A stretch of DNA of 64,000 nt, from contig NZ_NCSM01000015.1 of NCBI RefSeq assembly GCF_002224125.1, positions 62,001 to 126,000 on the forward strand. The letters are read 5' to 3'. A program made the translations under genes and the position numbers. The notes beneath the pieces are model-generated. The model was not told where the DNA came from, ran no database searches, and saw only the letters and a list, made by a program, of their open reading frames with translations. This DNA is from Streptomyces sp. NBS 14/10. Lineage in GTDB: Bacteria > Actinomycetota > Actinomycetes > Streptomycetales > Streptomycetaceae. Shown here one piece after another: positions 34,196-43,676 of the stretch (within the stretch, counting starts at the first letter, position 1; each line of letters opens with the position of its first letter).

Positions 34196-36919
34196 TCATC
34201 TCCGCCGCAGGCGTGTGGTGCGCAGAAACGCCGGATCGATACGGGCGCCGGCCCCGTCACCCCGCGCCTGGGTGGCGGTCACCGGGACCATGGCGAACGG
34301 CTGCCCGGGACCGAGCAGCGGTGAGTACAGGGGGACGAAGCACTGGTCCCGCAGAGCCACCGCGAACTCGCGGGAGACGACGCCCCGGGTGTCGATGGCA
34401 CCAGTGGCGTGCGCGGACGACAGGGCGGTGCCGCCCAGCAGGTTGAGACCGATTCTGCCGGGCGTGGGCCGCAGCGACACCTGCACTCCACCGGGGACGA
34501 GCTTGGAGCGGTAGCCGGTGTGCGCGTCGGCGTGCCAGGTGGCCACGTACCGGAGGGTGTCGTCCCACGCGGTGGTCAGGACCTCCTTGCGCGCCGCGAT
34601 GACTTCGGGTGCCGCGCAGTCCTCGGCCAGGTTGTACAGGTCGGCGTAGACCTCGCTCCACCACGATCCGGTGGCGGGCATGGCGCCGGGCGTACCGGGC
34701 GTCCGTACGGAGAAGACCAGCGACCGGAACAGATCGGCGAAGTTGCCCCGCGGGTCGCGCATATCCGCCTCGCGGAGCGTACGCAGCGGCCCCAAGGTGA
34801 TGTCGAGACCGCGCAGGGCGGCGCGGTACTCGGCCAGAATACGGGCCCGCAGGGCCCGGTGGGCCGCCACGAACGCGGGGCCCTGATGTCGTTCCGCGAG
34901 TTCGTCGTAGGCGACGATCTCGACGACTTCGCCGGACAGGCCCGTGGCCCCGGCGTATCTGCTCATGGTGAGCATGCCCTCCTCGAGCTTCGCGGGCGAG
35001 TGGGCGCGATAGTGCTGGTTGTCCGCCGCCAGGAAGAAGAACAGGCCGGGGGAGTACACCTGATGAACGGCCTCCATGAGCTCCAGGAGGCGGATCAGCA
35101 TGGCCAGCTCGGCGAGATCGGGAAGGTCGCCGACTGCCTTCAGCTTGCTGTGGGCGAACTTGTTGGGGAAGAACACCATGGCCACCGGGACCGGTTCACC
35201 GCGCCGGACGAAGGGGAGCATTTCCCGCAGCGCCAGCTCGGGTGGGTAGTTGGAGCTGGGCCCGTGCTTGAACTGTTTGCGTTGCAGGATGTGATGCATC
35301 AGGCGCACGGTCCGCTCGGCGTCGGACGGCGCCCCGACCAGCCGGCGCCCCAGTGTGTCCCGGGCGGCGCTGGCGGTGCGGTCGGCATTGCGCCGGGCGG
35401 CCGCGACCAGGTGGTCGACGAACAGCCGGGTCTCCTCGCCACCCCACCGTACGGCGTGCTGTTCGATCGCCGGATTGTGCCGCAGCACATCCAGCCGCAG
35501 GGACGACAGCGACCTGGCGGCCGGGAGTGTCGGAGCGGGAGGCGTGGTGACCTGTGCGGTGGCCGGCGACTGCATTTCCAGGGAGGGCATGGGCACGTCA
35601 CCGGGCGCGTCGTGGTCGTCATCACCAGACCGGATGCGGTCGTCACCGCTGGACCCGGCGTGGTCGTCATCGCCGATAACGAGCAGCGTGGCTTGCGGGA
35701 ACTGGTGCGCGAACGCCTCCCAGCCGACCGGAGCCCGCGCGGTGGGGTCCAGCACCGCGAGACAGGCGACGACTTCCGCTCGTCGATCCCACCGGGCGAG
35801 TGCCGCCGCGGCCGCGGCGGGCCCGGCGCCGTCGGCCGAGCGCGGGGTCAGCACCGTCGGATCGGGCACTCCGTACCGTGCGAGGCCCGACGCGTAACGA
35901 GCCGCCGGGCAGCCCGGCCCCTCGGCCAGGAAGACGGTCTCCCCGCCCGCGTGCCACACGTCCCGGCATAACTGCGGCAGGCCGGGCAGGGCCCGCTCGG
36001 CGACATCCGTCAGAGGGCCGATCAGGACCACAGGCAGCGGCTTGTCCGGGAGGGCCCGGCACTCCCGTGCCCGATCCTGGAGCCTGGCCAGCAGGCGCGC
36101 GAGGGCGCGCTCCTGCTGTTCCGGCACGCTGTGTGCCCATGCGGCCCAGCTCGCGTCCGCGGAGAGCAGACGTGCGGTGTCCGACCGCAGATAACGCATC
36201 TCCGCCGCGAGAACCTCCCTGAACGCCGCACCCGGGTCCGTACGCGAGTCCGGACGCGCCTGTGAGAAGGCCTCCGCCAGGGCATGCAGCGTGCTGGGGA
36301 CGGCGGTTGCCCCACTCCTCGACGACCAGGCGGTGAGGGCGCCCAGGTCGGTATCCGACTCCCGCGCCGCTCGCAGGGTCGCCGCGCGACGCGACATCAG
36401 ACCGGCGGCCCCGGAGACGGACAGGCTGTCCATGACCAGGACCCGGCCGGTGGCCGCCAGGTCCGCACGCAGTTCGAAGGCCGTGTCCGGCCCAAGAGGG
36501 TCGGCGAACACCAGTCCGTAGCTGTCCAGTGCGGTACGGAAGACCCGTACCAGGGGCCGCACGAAATACTCCACGACGAAGGCGAGATCGTCCGTGTCGG
36601 CGCCGCCCGGACGACTGTCCATGATCTTTCGGAGCAGTCCGGGACAGTTCTTGAGGGCCCTCGCCGTGACGGCCAACGACCCACCATGGCAAGCCGGGTG
36701 AGCCGGAACGACCTCGATCGGCCCTACGGCCGTGCAGCCGTCATCGCCGCTGGTCGCGGCGGTCGGGCTATCCGGTGGACGGAGAGCCACGTGCAGTCGC
36801 AGCACAGGGTCGTCCCAGACCAGACGCCGCGCCAGGGCATACGGCGGCCGAGGCGGAGACGGCCCGACCGAATCCACCGAATCTCCATCGGTCCGCGGCG
36901 GGACGAGAGTGTCACCCAT
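34196..36919 (-). CDS. Large protein with DIT1/PvcA (isocyanide synthase-like) C-terminal half
   Basis: ATG 36919 is chosen for its GGGGAGG site; the frame is open 37 codons further. Of the 907 residues, ~540-860 match the DIT1/PvcA pattern: EMLPFVRRGEPVPVAMVFFP, then KAVGDLPDLAELAML, VHQVYSPGLFFFLAADNQHY (family: YxPGAxxxIxSDGxxF) and a helical tail. The family signature FPxKSPN is altered to FPNKFAHSK. Residues ~310-430 look like a HAD fold (PVVLIGPLTDV; AGGETVFLAEGPG; RYGVPDPTVLTPRS) but with Gly in place of the catalytic Asp. Residues ~60-200 (VEYFVRPLVRVFRTALDSYG) resemble a segment of NIS siderophore synthetases (weak). PvcA enzymes turn an amino-acid amine into an isonitrile with ribulose 5-phosphate; whether this variant does so is open. 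It lies tail to tail with the ligase gene, 36 bases apart. Confidence 0.72.
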   Translation of the reverse strand: MGDTLVPPRTDGDSVDSVGPSPPRPPYALARRLVWDDPVLRLHVALRPPDSPTAATSGDDGCTAVGPIEVVPAHPACHGGSLAVTARALKNCPGLLRKIMDSRPGGADTDDLAFVVEYFVRPLVRVFRTALDSYGLVFADPLGPDTAFELRADLAATGRVLVMDSLSVSGAAGLMSRRAATLRAARESDTDLGALTAWSSRSGATAVPSTLHALAEAFSQARPDSRTDPGAAFREVLAAEMRYLRSDTARLLSADASWAAWAHSVPEQQERALARLLARLQDRARECRALPDKPLPVVLIGPLTDVAERALPGLPQLCRDVWHAGGETVFLAEGPGCPAARYASGLARYGVPDPTVLTPRSADGAGPAAAAAALARWDRRAEVVACLAVLDPTARAPVGWEAFAHQFPQATLLVIGDDDHAGSSGDDRIRSGDDDHDAPGDVPMPSLEMQSPATAQVTTPPAPTLPAARSLSSLRLDVLRHNPAIEQHAVRWGGEETRLFVDHLVAAARRNADRTASAARDTLGRRLVGAPSDAERTVRLMHHILQRKQFKHGPSSNYPPELALREMLPFVRRGEPVPVAMVFFPNKFAHSKLKAVGDLPDLAELAMLIRLLELMEAVHQVYSPGLFFFLAADNQHYRAHSPAKLEEGMLTMSRYAGATGLSGEVVEIVAYDELAERHQGPAFVAAHRALRARILAEYRAALRGLDITLGPLRTLREADMRDPRGNFADLFRSLVFSVRTPGTPGAMPATGSWWSEVYADLYNLAEDCAAPEVIAARKEVLTTAWDDTLRYVATWHADAHTGYRSKLVPGGVQVSLRPTPGRIGLNLLGGTALSSAHATGAIDTRGVVSREFAVALRDQCFVPLYSPLLGPGQPFAMVPVTATQARGDGAGARIDPAFLRTTRLRRR

Positions 36920-37150
36920 GGGTCCAAGACCTCCCCACGCTCGGTCAACAGGCGCGGCCACGGGATGAACGGGACTGTGTACTATGCCGCAGTCACGCTC
37001 ATACCGTGCCCCATCATCACCACTAGCCAAGAGTGGGTGCTTCTACACCACGCAGGCATCCAGCAGCCTCACCGGGAAGGCCCCGTCACCCCCCGTCACG
37101 ATGGCGTCGCGCAGAGCCGGGCACGGGGCTGATCCGCGCCCCTTGCGGTA

Positions 37151-38005
37151 CTAACGCCCGCTTCCCAGAAGCGCGTTGAGCTCGCCGTAGTCGAGCCCTC
37201 CGGTCAGCGACTCATAGGTCCCCGCGCCCAGCAGTTCCCGCGCGGCGCGGCGGACCACGGCATGCGCGGCCTGGGTGATGCCCGATCCGACGCTCACGCG
37301 CGCGACGCCGAGCGCGGCCAGTTCGGCGGCCGGAGGTGCCCCGGGGCCCGCCATCACATTGAGCGGACCGTCGATGCCCTCGGCGAGCGCCTTCACGGTC
37401 ACCGGGTCGACAACCCCGGGGACGAAGATCCCGTCGGCGCCCGCGGCGAGGAAGGCGGCTGCCCGTTCCAGGGTGAGGTCCACTCCTCCCGCGCCCCTCA
37501 GGAAGGTGTCGATCCGGGCGTTCACGAACAGTGGCGCGCCCGCCCCGTCTGCGGCCTCGCGGGCGGCGGCGAGGCGTTCGGCCTGCTCGGCGACCGGCCG
37601 GAGCGGGCCCTCGCCGCTCCCGTACAGCGCGTCCTCCTCGTAGAGCGCGTCCTCGATGTTCACGCCGACCGCGCCCGCCGCGATCACCGCGCGGATCGTG
37701 TCGCCGACACCGGCCGAGTCCCGCGCGTAGCCGCTCTCGATGTCGGCGGTCACCGGCACCCGGACCGCGTCGACGATGCGTGCGACGGCGCCCAGCGCCC
37801 GGTCGCGGTCCAGCCGGTCGCCGTCCGCCGCTCCCAGGGCCCAGGCCAGCCCCGCGCTCGTGGTCGCCACCGCGGCGGCCCCGGCGTCCTCGATGATGCG
37901 GGCGCTCGGGGCGTCCCAGGCGTTCGGCAGGACGAGCGGATGCCCGGGGACGTGGCGGGATCGAAAGGCGAGGGCCTGGTCATGGAGGGTGTGGTCCGGC
38001 GTCAT
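37151..38005 (-). CDS. Isocitrate lyase/PEP mutase-family protein
   Basis: A 284-residue TIM-barrel protein with the family pattern: PLVLPNAWDAPSARIIEDAG, then ATTSAGLAWALGAADG, the metal-site segment VTADIESGYA (family DxDxGYG-type) and GVNIEDALY, and a late FVNARIDTFL. Such proteins cleave or isomerise small carboxylates such as 2-methylisocitrate or oxaloacetate; substrate unclear, and it lacks the KKCG-type loop of true isocitrate lyase. Start is ATG 38005 (GTG at 38014 is possible). The 231-base gap between it and the cluster's PvcA-like gene must hold that gene's promoter; nothing else is seen there. Confidence 0.88.
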   Translation of the reverse strand: MTPDHTLHDQALAFRSRHVPGHPLVLPNAWDAPSARIIEDAGAAAVATTSAGLAWALGAADGDRLDRDRALGAVARIVDAVRVPVTADIESGYARDSAGVGDTIRAVIAAGAVGVNIEDALYEEDALYGSGEGPLRPVAEQAERLAAAREAADGAGAPLFVNARIDTFLRGAGGVDLTLERAAAFLAAGADGIFVPGVVDPVTVKALAEGIDGPLNVMAGPGAPPAAELAALGVARVSVGSGITQAAHAVVRRAARELLGAGTYESLTGGLDYGELNALLGSGR

Positions 38006-38092
38006 GTGGATCACTCAACCAGCCGGCCTCGGGCGATGGCTGGCAGAAATCCGACGGGAACGTGCGGCTACGCCGGGGGCGACTGGAAGCGC

Positions 38093-39367
38093 CTACTCGT
38101 GGCGAGCGATCGTGCGGCGGAGGGCGTAGGCGGCGGCGCCGACAGCGAGCACGACGGCTCCCGAGATCACGGAGGACGCCGGGAGCGCGAAGGCCAGTAC
38201 GAGGCAGCCGACCAGGCCGACCGCGGGGATGATCCGGGCCGGGCGGCCCTCAGCGGGGCTCAGGGTCCATGCGGAGGCGTTGGCGACGGCGTAGTAGGCG
38301 AGGACGCCGAAGGAGGAGAAACCGATCGCTCCGCGCACGTCCGCGGTCGCGGCCACCGTGGCGACGACGGCACCGACGAGGAGTTCGGCCCGGTGGGGGA
38401 CCTTGAACCTCGGGTGCACGGACGCCAGGGCGTGGGGCAGATGGTGGTCGCGGGCCATGGCCAGGGTTGTACGGGAGACGCCGAGGATCAAGGCGAGCAG
38501 GGAGCCGAGGGCGGCGACCGCGGCGCCGATGCGTACGACCGGGACGAGCCAGGCGGCGCCGGCCGCCCGGGCGGCCTCCGTCAGCGGTGCCCCGGTGGCG
38601 GCCAGGCCGTCGGGGCCGAGGACGAGCAGGACGGAGACGGCGACAGCGGTATAGACGACGAGGGTGAGGCCGAGCGCGATCGGGATGGCACGCGGAATGG
38701 TGCGGGCCGGGTCGCGGACCTCTTCGCCGAGGGTGGCGATGCGGGCGTAGCCGGCGAACGCGAAGAACAGCAGCCCGGCCGCCTGCAGCACGCCAGCGAA
38801 GGTAGCGTCCGAGCCGATGTCCAGGCGGGCGGCGTCCACGGTGCCGGAGGTGAGGCAGGCGACCACGACGGCGGCGAGCACCGCCAGGACGACGGCCACG
38901 ATGACGCGGGTCAACAGCGCGGACTTCTGCACCCCGGCGTAGTTGACCGCGGTCAGCGCCACCACGGCGGCCACGGCGACCGCGTGCGCCTGGCCGGGCC
39001 AGATGTAGGTACCGACGGTCAGGGCCATGGCCGCGCACGAGGCGGTCTTGCCCACGATGAACGACCAGCCGGCCAGATAGCCCCAGAACTCACCCAGCCT
39101 CTCCCGCCCGTAGACATAGGTGCCGCCGGAGGCCGGGTAGCGGGCGGCGAGTCGCGCGGAGGAGGTCGCGTTGCAGTAGGCGACGACCGCGGCGAGGGCC
39201 AGGCCGAGCAGCAGACCCGAGCCGGCCGCGCGGGCGGCCGGGGACAGGGAGGCGAAGATCCCCGCACCGATCATCGAGCCCAGGCCGATCAGCACCGCGT
39301 CCGACACTCCCAGGCGACGCTGAAGTTCGTCCGGTACGCCGGGCGAGGGCGAGGGCGTGCTGCTCAA
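38093..39367 (-). CDS. APC-superfamily amino acid/amine permease
   Basis: A 424-residue protein with twelve predicted helices. Helix 1 carries the APC signature VLIGLGSMIGAGIFASLSP and helix 6 has GLLFFAFAGYARIATLGEEVRDPART, the typical substrate and Na/H-coupling region. It should import an amino acid or polyamine. TTG 39367 follows ACGGAG at eight bases; a GTG at 39376 is in frame but too close to that site. It is followed after about 90 bases by the unrelated PEP-mutase-like gene. Confidence 0.9.
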   Translation of the reverse strand: MSSTPSPSPGVPDELQRRLGVSDAVLIGLGSMIGAGIFASLSPAARAAGSGLLLGLALAAVVAYCNATSSARLAARYPASGGTYVYGRERLGEFWGYLAGWSFIVGKTASCAAMALTVGTYIWPGQAHAVAVAAVVALTAVNYAGVQKSALLTRVIVAVVLAVLAAVVVACLTSGTVDAARLDIGSDATFAGVLQAAGLLFFAFAGYARIATLGEEVRDPARTIPRAIPIALGLTLVVYTAVAVSVLLVLGPDGLAATGAPLTEAARAAGAAWLVPVVRIGAAVAALGSLLALILGVSRTTLAMARDHHLPHALASVHPRFKVPHRAELLVGAVVATVAATADVRGAIGFSSFGVLAYYAVANASAWTLSPAEGRPARIIPAVGLVGCLVLAFALPASSVISGAVVLAVGAAAYALRRTIARHE

Positions 39368-39479
39368 CTTCGTCACTCCGTTTCGGCCGTGCTCGCGTAT
39401 ATGCTCCGCGATCCGCGCGCACGATAAGGGATCGACCTGAACAACCCGTGGCCCGCCTCGGCACGAGGGGGCGGGAACG

Positions 39480-40142
39480 TCAGGAGCCGCGCGGCGCTGC
39501 CAGGCCGGATTCGTAAGCGAAGACCACGAGTTGGGCCCGGTCCCGGGCACGGAGCTTGGTCATGGCCCGGTTGATGTGGGTCTTCGCCGTCATCGGGCTG
39601 ATCACCATGCGGTCCGCGATCTCGTCGTTGGACAGGCCCTGCGCGACCAGCACGACGGCCTCGCGCTCGCGGCTGGTCAGCTCCTCCAGCCCGGTGCCGA
39701 CGCCGGTGGTGAGCGGCAGGGTGATGTACCGGTTGATCAGCTTGCGGGTGATCGACGGTGCCAGCAGGGCGTCGCCGCGCGCCGCGACGCGGACGGCGTG
39801 CAGGAAGTCGTCCGGCACGATGTCCTTGACGAGGAATCCGGCGGCACCGGCGCGCAGCGCGTCGAGGATGTATTCGTCCAGGCCGTAGTTGGTCAGGATG
39901 ACGATGTGCACCCCGGCCAGGGCCGGGTCGGCGGCGATGCGCCGGGTCGCCTCGATACCGTCGACGCCGGGCATCTGGATGTCGATGAGAGCGACGTCGG
40001 GCAGGTGCTCCCTGGCCAGGTCCAGGGCCTGTTTCCCGTCGGCGGCCTCGGCCACCACCTCGATGTCCTCCTCGAGGTCGAGGAGCGCGCGGAATCCGCT
40101 GCGGATGAGCGGCTGGTCGTCGACCAGCAGGACACGGATCAC
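39480..40142 (-). CDS. NarL/LuxR-family response regulator
   Basis: The 220-residue protein has a receiver with phosphorylated Asp54 (VALIDIQMPGVDG), Lys in GFLVKDI, and a C-terminal LuxR-type helix-turn-helix (LTSREREAVVLVAQGLSNDEIA, at about residues 152-173, then MTAKTHINRAMTKL). It starts inside the stop of its histidine kinase (4-base overlap), so the pair is translationally coupled. The target is unknown; the adjacent APC permease lies downstream after 112 bases. Confidence 0.93.
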   Translation of the reverse strand: MIRVLLVDDQPLIRSGFRALLDLEEDIEVVAEAADGKQALDLAREHLPDVALIDIQMPGVDGIEATRRIAADPALAGVHIVILTNYGLDEYILDALRAGAAGFLVKDIVPDDFLHAVRVAARGDALLAPSITRKLINRYITLPLTTGVGTGLEELTSREREAVVLVAQGLSNDEIADRMVISPMTAKTHINRAMTKLRARDRAQLVVFAYESGLAAPRGS

Positions 40143-41266
40143 GAGGTCCGGTCCACGGGGAGGTGGGCCTGGACGGTGAAGCCGCCCTCGCCACGCGGTT
40201 CGGCGCGCAGCCGGCCGCCGAGGGCGGTGACTCGTTCGCGCATGCCGAGCAGCCCGACGCCGGGCGTCGGGGCGGTGTCCGGCGTTGCCTTGCCATCGTC
40301 GTCGATGTGGACCATGAGGGCGTCGGGGCGGCAGTCGATCCGGACGGACGCGGTGGCGGCGTTCGCGTGACGAGCGATGTTGGTGAGCGACTCCTGAACG
40401 ATCCGGTAGACGGTCCGGCCCACCGCGGCCGGCATGTCGTGTCGTTGTCCCTCGATGGAGAGCGTCGCGTCCAGGCCGAACGTACGGGCCCGCTCCACCA
40501 GTTCCGGGACGTCGTCGAGCCCGCGCGGCGGGGCCGTGTCGTCGTCGCGCAGCGCCTCCAGCGTCGCGCGCAGCTCCCGGGCCGCCTCACGTCCGGCTTC
40601 CTGGATCGCCAGCAGGGCCTCCGGCACCTGTTCGCCACGCTTACGGGCCACATGGACGGCGACTTCGGCCTGCACCTTGATGACCGAGATCTGATGGGTG
40701 AGCGAGTCGTGCAGCTCCCGCGCGATCCGCAGCCGCTCCTCGTCGGCGCGGCGCCGCGCGGTCTCCTCCCGGGTGCGCTCGGCCTCCTCCGCTCGCCGCT
40801 CGGCCTGCCGCAGCGCCTCCCCGGCCGCGCCGGCCGCGATCAGCCAGGCCAGTTCGAGCGCGCCCCGGGCGCGCGCGAACGCCTCGCCGGTGTTGTGCAG
40901 GCCGGAGGCCAGAGCCGCGAGGGGGAGCGCGGCCAGCATGGTCACGCTCGCCGCCACCGTGATGGCGCGGTGTCCGGCCCGTACGGCCGCGTACACCGCG
41001 AACAGGTACGCAACGGCAGGTACATCGAACCCGGCCGCCTGGTAACCCACCGCGCACAGCCCGGTGACGGCCAGGACGGGAACCGGAGCCCGGCGGCGCG
41101 CCACCAGCGCGAGACCGCCGGCCGCCAGCAGCGCGTACCCGAGCAGGTCGAAGCTCGTGGGGGAGTGCTCTCCCGACTGCCCGGTGATCAGCAGCGTCGC
41201 CGCCACCCCGGCGGCGAGCGCCCAGTCCATGACACCGACCCGGGCATCGGACCGTCCTTTACTCAT
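40139..41266 (-). CDS. NarL-type sensor histidine kinase
   Basis: A 375-residue kinase with five or six N-terminal membrane helices (to about residue 150), a coiled coil rich in Glu/Arg, the HisKA_3 helix with the phosphorylated His in RIARELHDSLTHQISVI, and a HATPase domain with QESLTNIARHANA and GVGLLGMRERVTALGG. This DesK-like layout senses membrane or small-molecule signals within the membrane. It forms an operon with the LuxR-type regulator. Confidence 0.92.
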   Translation of the reverse strand: MSKGRSDARVGVMDWALAAGVAATLLITGQSGEHSPTSFDLLGYALLAAGGLALVARRRAPVPVLAVTGLCAVGYQAAGFDVPAVAYLFAVYAAVRAGHRAITVAASVTMLAALPLAALASGLHNTGEAFARARGALELAWLIAAGAAGEALRQAERRAEEAERTREETARRRADEERLRIARELHDSLTHQISVIKVQAEVAVHVARKRGEQVPEALLAIQEAGREAARELRATLEALRDDDTAPPRGLDDVPELVERARTFGLDATLSIEGQRHDMPAAVGRTVYRIVQESLTNIARHANAATASVRIDCRPDALMVHIDDDGKATPDTAPTPGVGLLGMRERVTALGGRLRAEPRGEGGFTVQAHLPVDRTS

Positions 41267-41505
41267 GCGCGAACCCTAGCCGGATGGCCGCGCGGGCGGC
41301 TCGTGCGCATGGACGATCAGCCGACTACGGCGTACGCGGTACCACCGCGGCTCCTGCGGCGCCCGCGGTAGCCGCTACGGCATCGACGGCAGCGCGGATT
41401 GTCTTCGTCTGCTGGACGACCGGGGGCGGGTCCGACGGACATGATCAGGAAACGTCCGCATGAAGCATGAAGCATGAAGCACTAAGCATGAAGAGGGAGT
41501 ACCTC

Positions 41506-41925
41506 ATGTCCGTCCGACGTACGTTTGCCGTGGCCGCCGCGGTTCTCTGCGGAGTTGTCGTGCTCGCCGCACCGGCGGCCGCTGACGCCTCGGCTCAGCC
41601 GGTCGCCGCCAGTGTGTACACCCTGAGCGCCGGGCGACTCGGGGCCATCGTGGCGGCGTTGCTGGCGCTGACCGGCGCGGTCACCGGTGGACTGGCCCTG
41701 GCCCGCTCCACCGGCCGTATCAGCACCGGGCCCGGGCGACGCGGCGCCACCATGGCCCTGGGAGGGGCGCTGATCGGGATGGCCCTCGGCGCCCTGGTGG
41801 CGGCGACCGCCTCCGGTGGCCTCGGCACCGGTAACGGACTGGGCGGGGCCATCGTCGCCCTGATCGTGGGGGTGATCGGAACTGCCCTCAGTGGGCTGGC
41901 TCTGACCCGTCGGCACAGCTCCTGA
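41506..41925 (+). CDS. Small secreted/membrane protein, DUF6223-like
   Basis: A 139-residue protein with an N-terminal signal-like segment (VRRTFAVAAAVLCGVVVLAAPAAADA) followed by three Gly/Ala-rich hydrophobic segments (LGAIVAALLALTGAVTGGLAL, GGALIGMALGALVAATA, GGAIVALIVGVIGTALSGLAL). Such small Gly-rich membrane proteins are frequent in Streptomyces; function unknown. ATG 41506 follows AGAGGGA. Just upstream, a short AAGCATG repeat (41459-41491, four imperfect copies) lies in the leader region. Confidence 0.75.
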   Translation: MSVRRTFAVAAAVLCGVVVLAAPAAADASAQPVAASVYTLSAGRLGAIVAALLALTGAVTGGLALARSTGRISTGPGRRGATMALGGALIGMALGALVAATASGGLGTGNGLGGAIVALIVGVIGTALSGLALTRRHSS

Positions 41926-41964
41926 CAAGAACTTTACGTACGCGATCAACTACCCTTTGTGTTC

Positions 41965-42417
41965 ATGCGAGCCGGGTCGGTCTCTCCGAGCAGCCGCTCC
42001 GTATCGGGTACCGGAGCGGTGCTCTTGATGTTGCTGGCCACGCTCCTGCACGTGCTCGGCTGTGCGCACGGTCCGACGGCGACCGCCGCGGTTCGGGCGG
42101 ACACCCTTGTACTGGCTTCCTCCGCCGCTTGCGGACAGGCCCCAGCGGAGTCACAGGAGCCCACGGTCCGCGCCACAGTCCGCCGGACGGCCCCGGAGCA
42201 CGACCGCGGGGCGCACTGCTGGGGCCCGGACGAGCCGAGCGGCCAACCGCCGCGCGGGATCGACGTGGCCGGGCCGTACGTCCCCGGAGCCACGCCCGCT
42301 GAACCCGGCGATGTCCACCCTGTCGGCGCACCCATCACTTCTCACCCGTCCCGTACGGCGCACGGTGCGTCATCGGCGGGGCGTACCCGAGCTCGTATCG
42401 GCGTGTGGCGGACCTGA
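41965..42417 (+). CDS. Hypothetical Cys-containing protein with one hydrophobic segment
   Basis: About 150 residues. A hydrophobic stretch GAVLLMLLATLLHVLGCAHG near the N-terminus ends at a Cys, like a lipoprotein or membrane-anchored signal, followed by a Pro/Ser/Thr-rich, poorly conserved tail. GTG 41959 or ATG 41965 could start it; no strong ribosome-binding site. It ends 119 bases before the cysteine-synthase-like gene and may be its leader gene. It could also be non-coding; codon bias is normal for the region. Confidence 0.5.
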   Translation: MRAGSVSPSSRSVSGTGAVLLMLLATLLHVLGCAHGPTATAAVRADTLVLASSAACGQAPAESQEPTVRATVRRTAPEHDRGAHCWGPDEPSGQPPRGIDVAGPYVPGATPAEPGDVHPVGAPITSHPSRTAHGASSAGRTRARIGVWRT

Positions 42418-42536
42418 TCGGGCCGTCGCCGCGTCTCCCGCGCAGGGGCGACGCACGGCCACCGATCATCCGCATCCTCCCTCGCTACGCAACGACCGGC
42501 TGCCGCGCACGGCACCGGCCGTAGGAGAAGCACGCC

Positions 42537-43676
42537 ATGAACCACCCCACTCGTACGACCGTCCCGCTCTCCCCGGCGGGGTTGCTCGCCCATCCCAAAA
42601 TCCCGGCGCACACCCCCGCGGGTCTCGTCGGCGACACGCCGGTGCTGTGGATCGGCGAACCCTTCACCGCCTCCGGGCGGGGCTTCTGGGCCAAGCTGGA
42701 GGGCCACAACCCCGGTGGCATCAAGGACCGCACCGCCCTGTACATGGTCCGAGCCGCACGCGAGCGCGGGCAGTTGCCGTGCGGCGCCCGCATCGTCGAG
42801 TCCACCTCCGGCACGCTCGGCCTCGGCCTGGCCCTCGCCGGCGCCATCCACGGCCATCCGGTCACCGTCGTCACCGACCCGGGCATGGAACCGCTGATGT
42901 CCGGCCTGCTCGCCGCCCACGGCGCCGAGGTCGATGTCGTCACCGCCCCGCACCCCACCGGTGGCTGGCAGCAGGCCCGCCGTCAGCGCGTGGCGGAACT
43001 CCTCGCCGCTCACACCGATGCCTGGTGCCCGGACCAGTACCACAACCCCGACAACGTGGCCGCCTACGCGCCGCTCGCCCATGAACTCGTCGCACAGCTC
43101 GGCCGGATCGACACCTTGGTCGTCTCTGTCGGCACCGGCGGCCACTCCACCGGCATCGCCTCCGTCCTGCGCGGATACTTCCCCCACCTGCGCGTCGTCG
43201 GCGTCGACACCACCGGTTCGACGATCTTCGGCCAGCCTGCCGCACCCCGTCTGATGCGCGGCCTGGGCTCCAGCATCTACCCCCGTAACGTCGCCTACCA
43301 CCTGTTCGACGAGGTCCACTGGGTCGCCGCCCCGGAAGCCGTGTGGGCCGCCCGGCGCCTGGCCCGTGACCACTACGCCACCGGCGGCTGGAGCGTCGGC
43401 GCCGTCGCGCTGGTCGCCCGCTGGCTGGCGCGCACACTGCCCGCCGAGGAACGCATCGTGGCCGTCTTCCCCGACGGGCCGCAACGCTACGTCGGCACCG
43501 TCTTCGACGACACCTACTGCCGCAGCCACCACCTCCTGGGCCAGCTGCCACCCGACGACCCCGACCGCATCGACCACCCCGGCGAGCACACCGTCACCCG
43601 CTGGACCCGCTGCACCCGCGTGATCGACCCCCTCGCCACCGGCGCTGGCACCCGCGTCGCCGGAGCCGTCCGATGA
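42537..43676 (+). CDS. PLP-dependent cysteine-synthase-family enzyme
   Basis: A 379-residue fold-type II PLP enzyme. The PLP Lys is Lys63 in [16 protein letters not shown], the phosphate loop is [11 protein letters not shown], and the substrate-binding loop is [13 protein letters not shown] (family TSGNTG, here with Thr-Leu in place of Asn-Thr). Relatives make cysteine, cystathionine or non-protein amino acids such as 2,3-diaminopropionate. The last ~50 residues extend beyond usual O-acetylserine sulfhydrylases. It overlaps the following MFS transporter as ATGA, so product and transport are likely linked. Confidence 0.88.
   Translation: MNHPTRTTVPLSPAGLLAHPKIPAHTPAGLVGDTPVLWIGEPFTASGRGFWAKLEGHNPGGIKDRTALYMVRAARERGQLPCGARIVESTSGTLGLGLALAGAIHGHPVTVVTDPGMEPLMSGLLAAHGAEVDVVTAPHPTGGWQQARRQRVAELLAAHTDAWCPDQYHNPDNVAAYAPLAHELVAQLGRIDTLVVSVGTGGHSTGIASVLRGYFPHLRVVGVDTTGSTIFGQPAAPRLMRGLGSSIYPRNVAYHLFDEVHWVAAPEAVWAARRLARDHYATGGWSVGAVALVARWLARTLPAEERIVAVFPDGPQRYVGTVFDDTYCRSHHLLGQLPPDDPDRIDHPGEHTVTRWTRCTRVIDPLATGAGTRVAGAVR

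Noticed and set aside
34196..36919. Calling the protein a siderophore (IucA/IucC) synthetase
   Set aside because: Only a short N-terminal stretch is reminiscent; ATP-binding motifs of that family are not visible, while the DIT1/PvcA pattern in the C-terminal half is much clearer.
37262..39427. 721-codon plus-strand open frame over the PEP-mutase-like and permease genes
   Set aside because: Gly/Asp/Arg-rich shadow frame; both opposite-strand genes are well supported.
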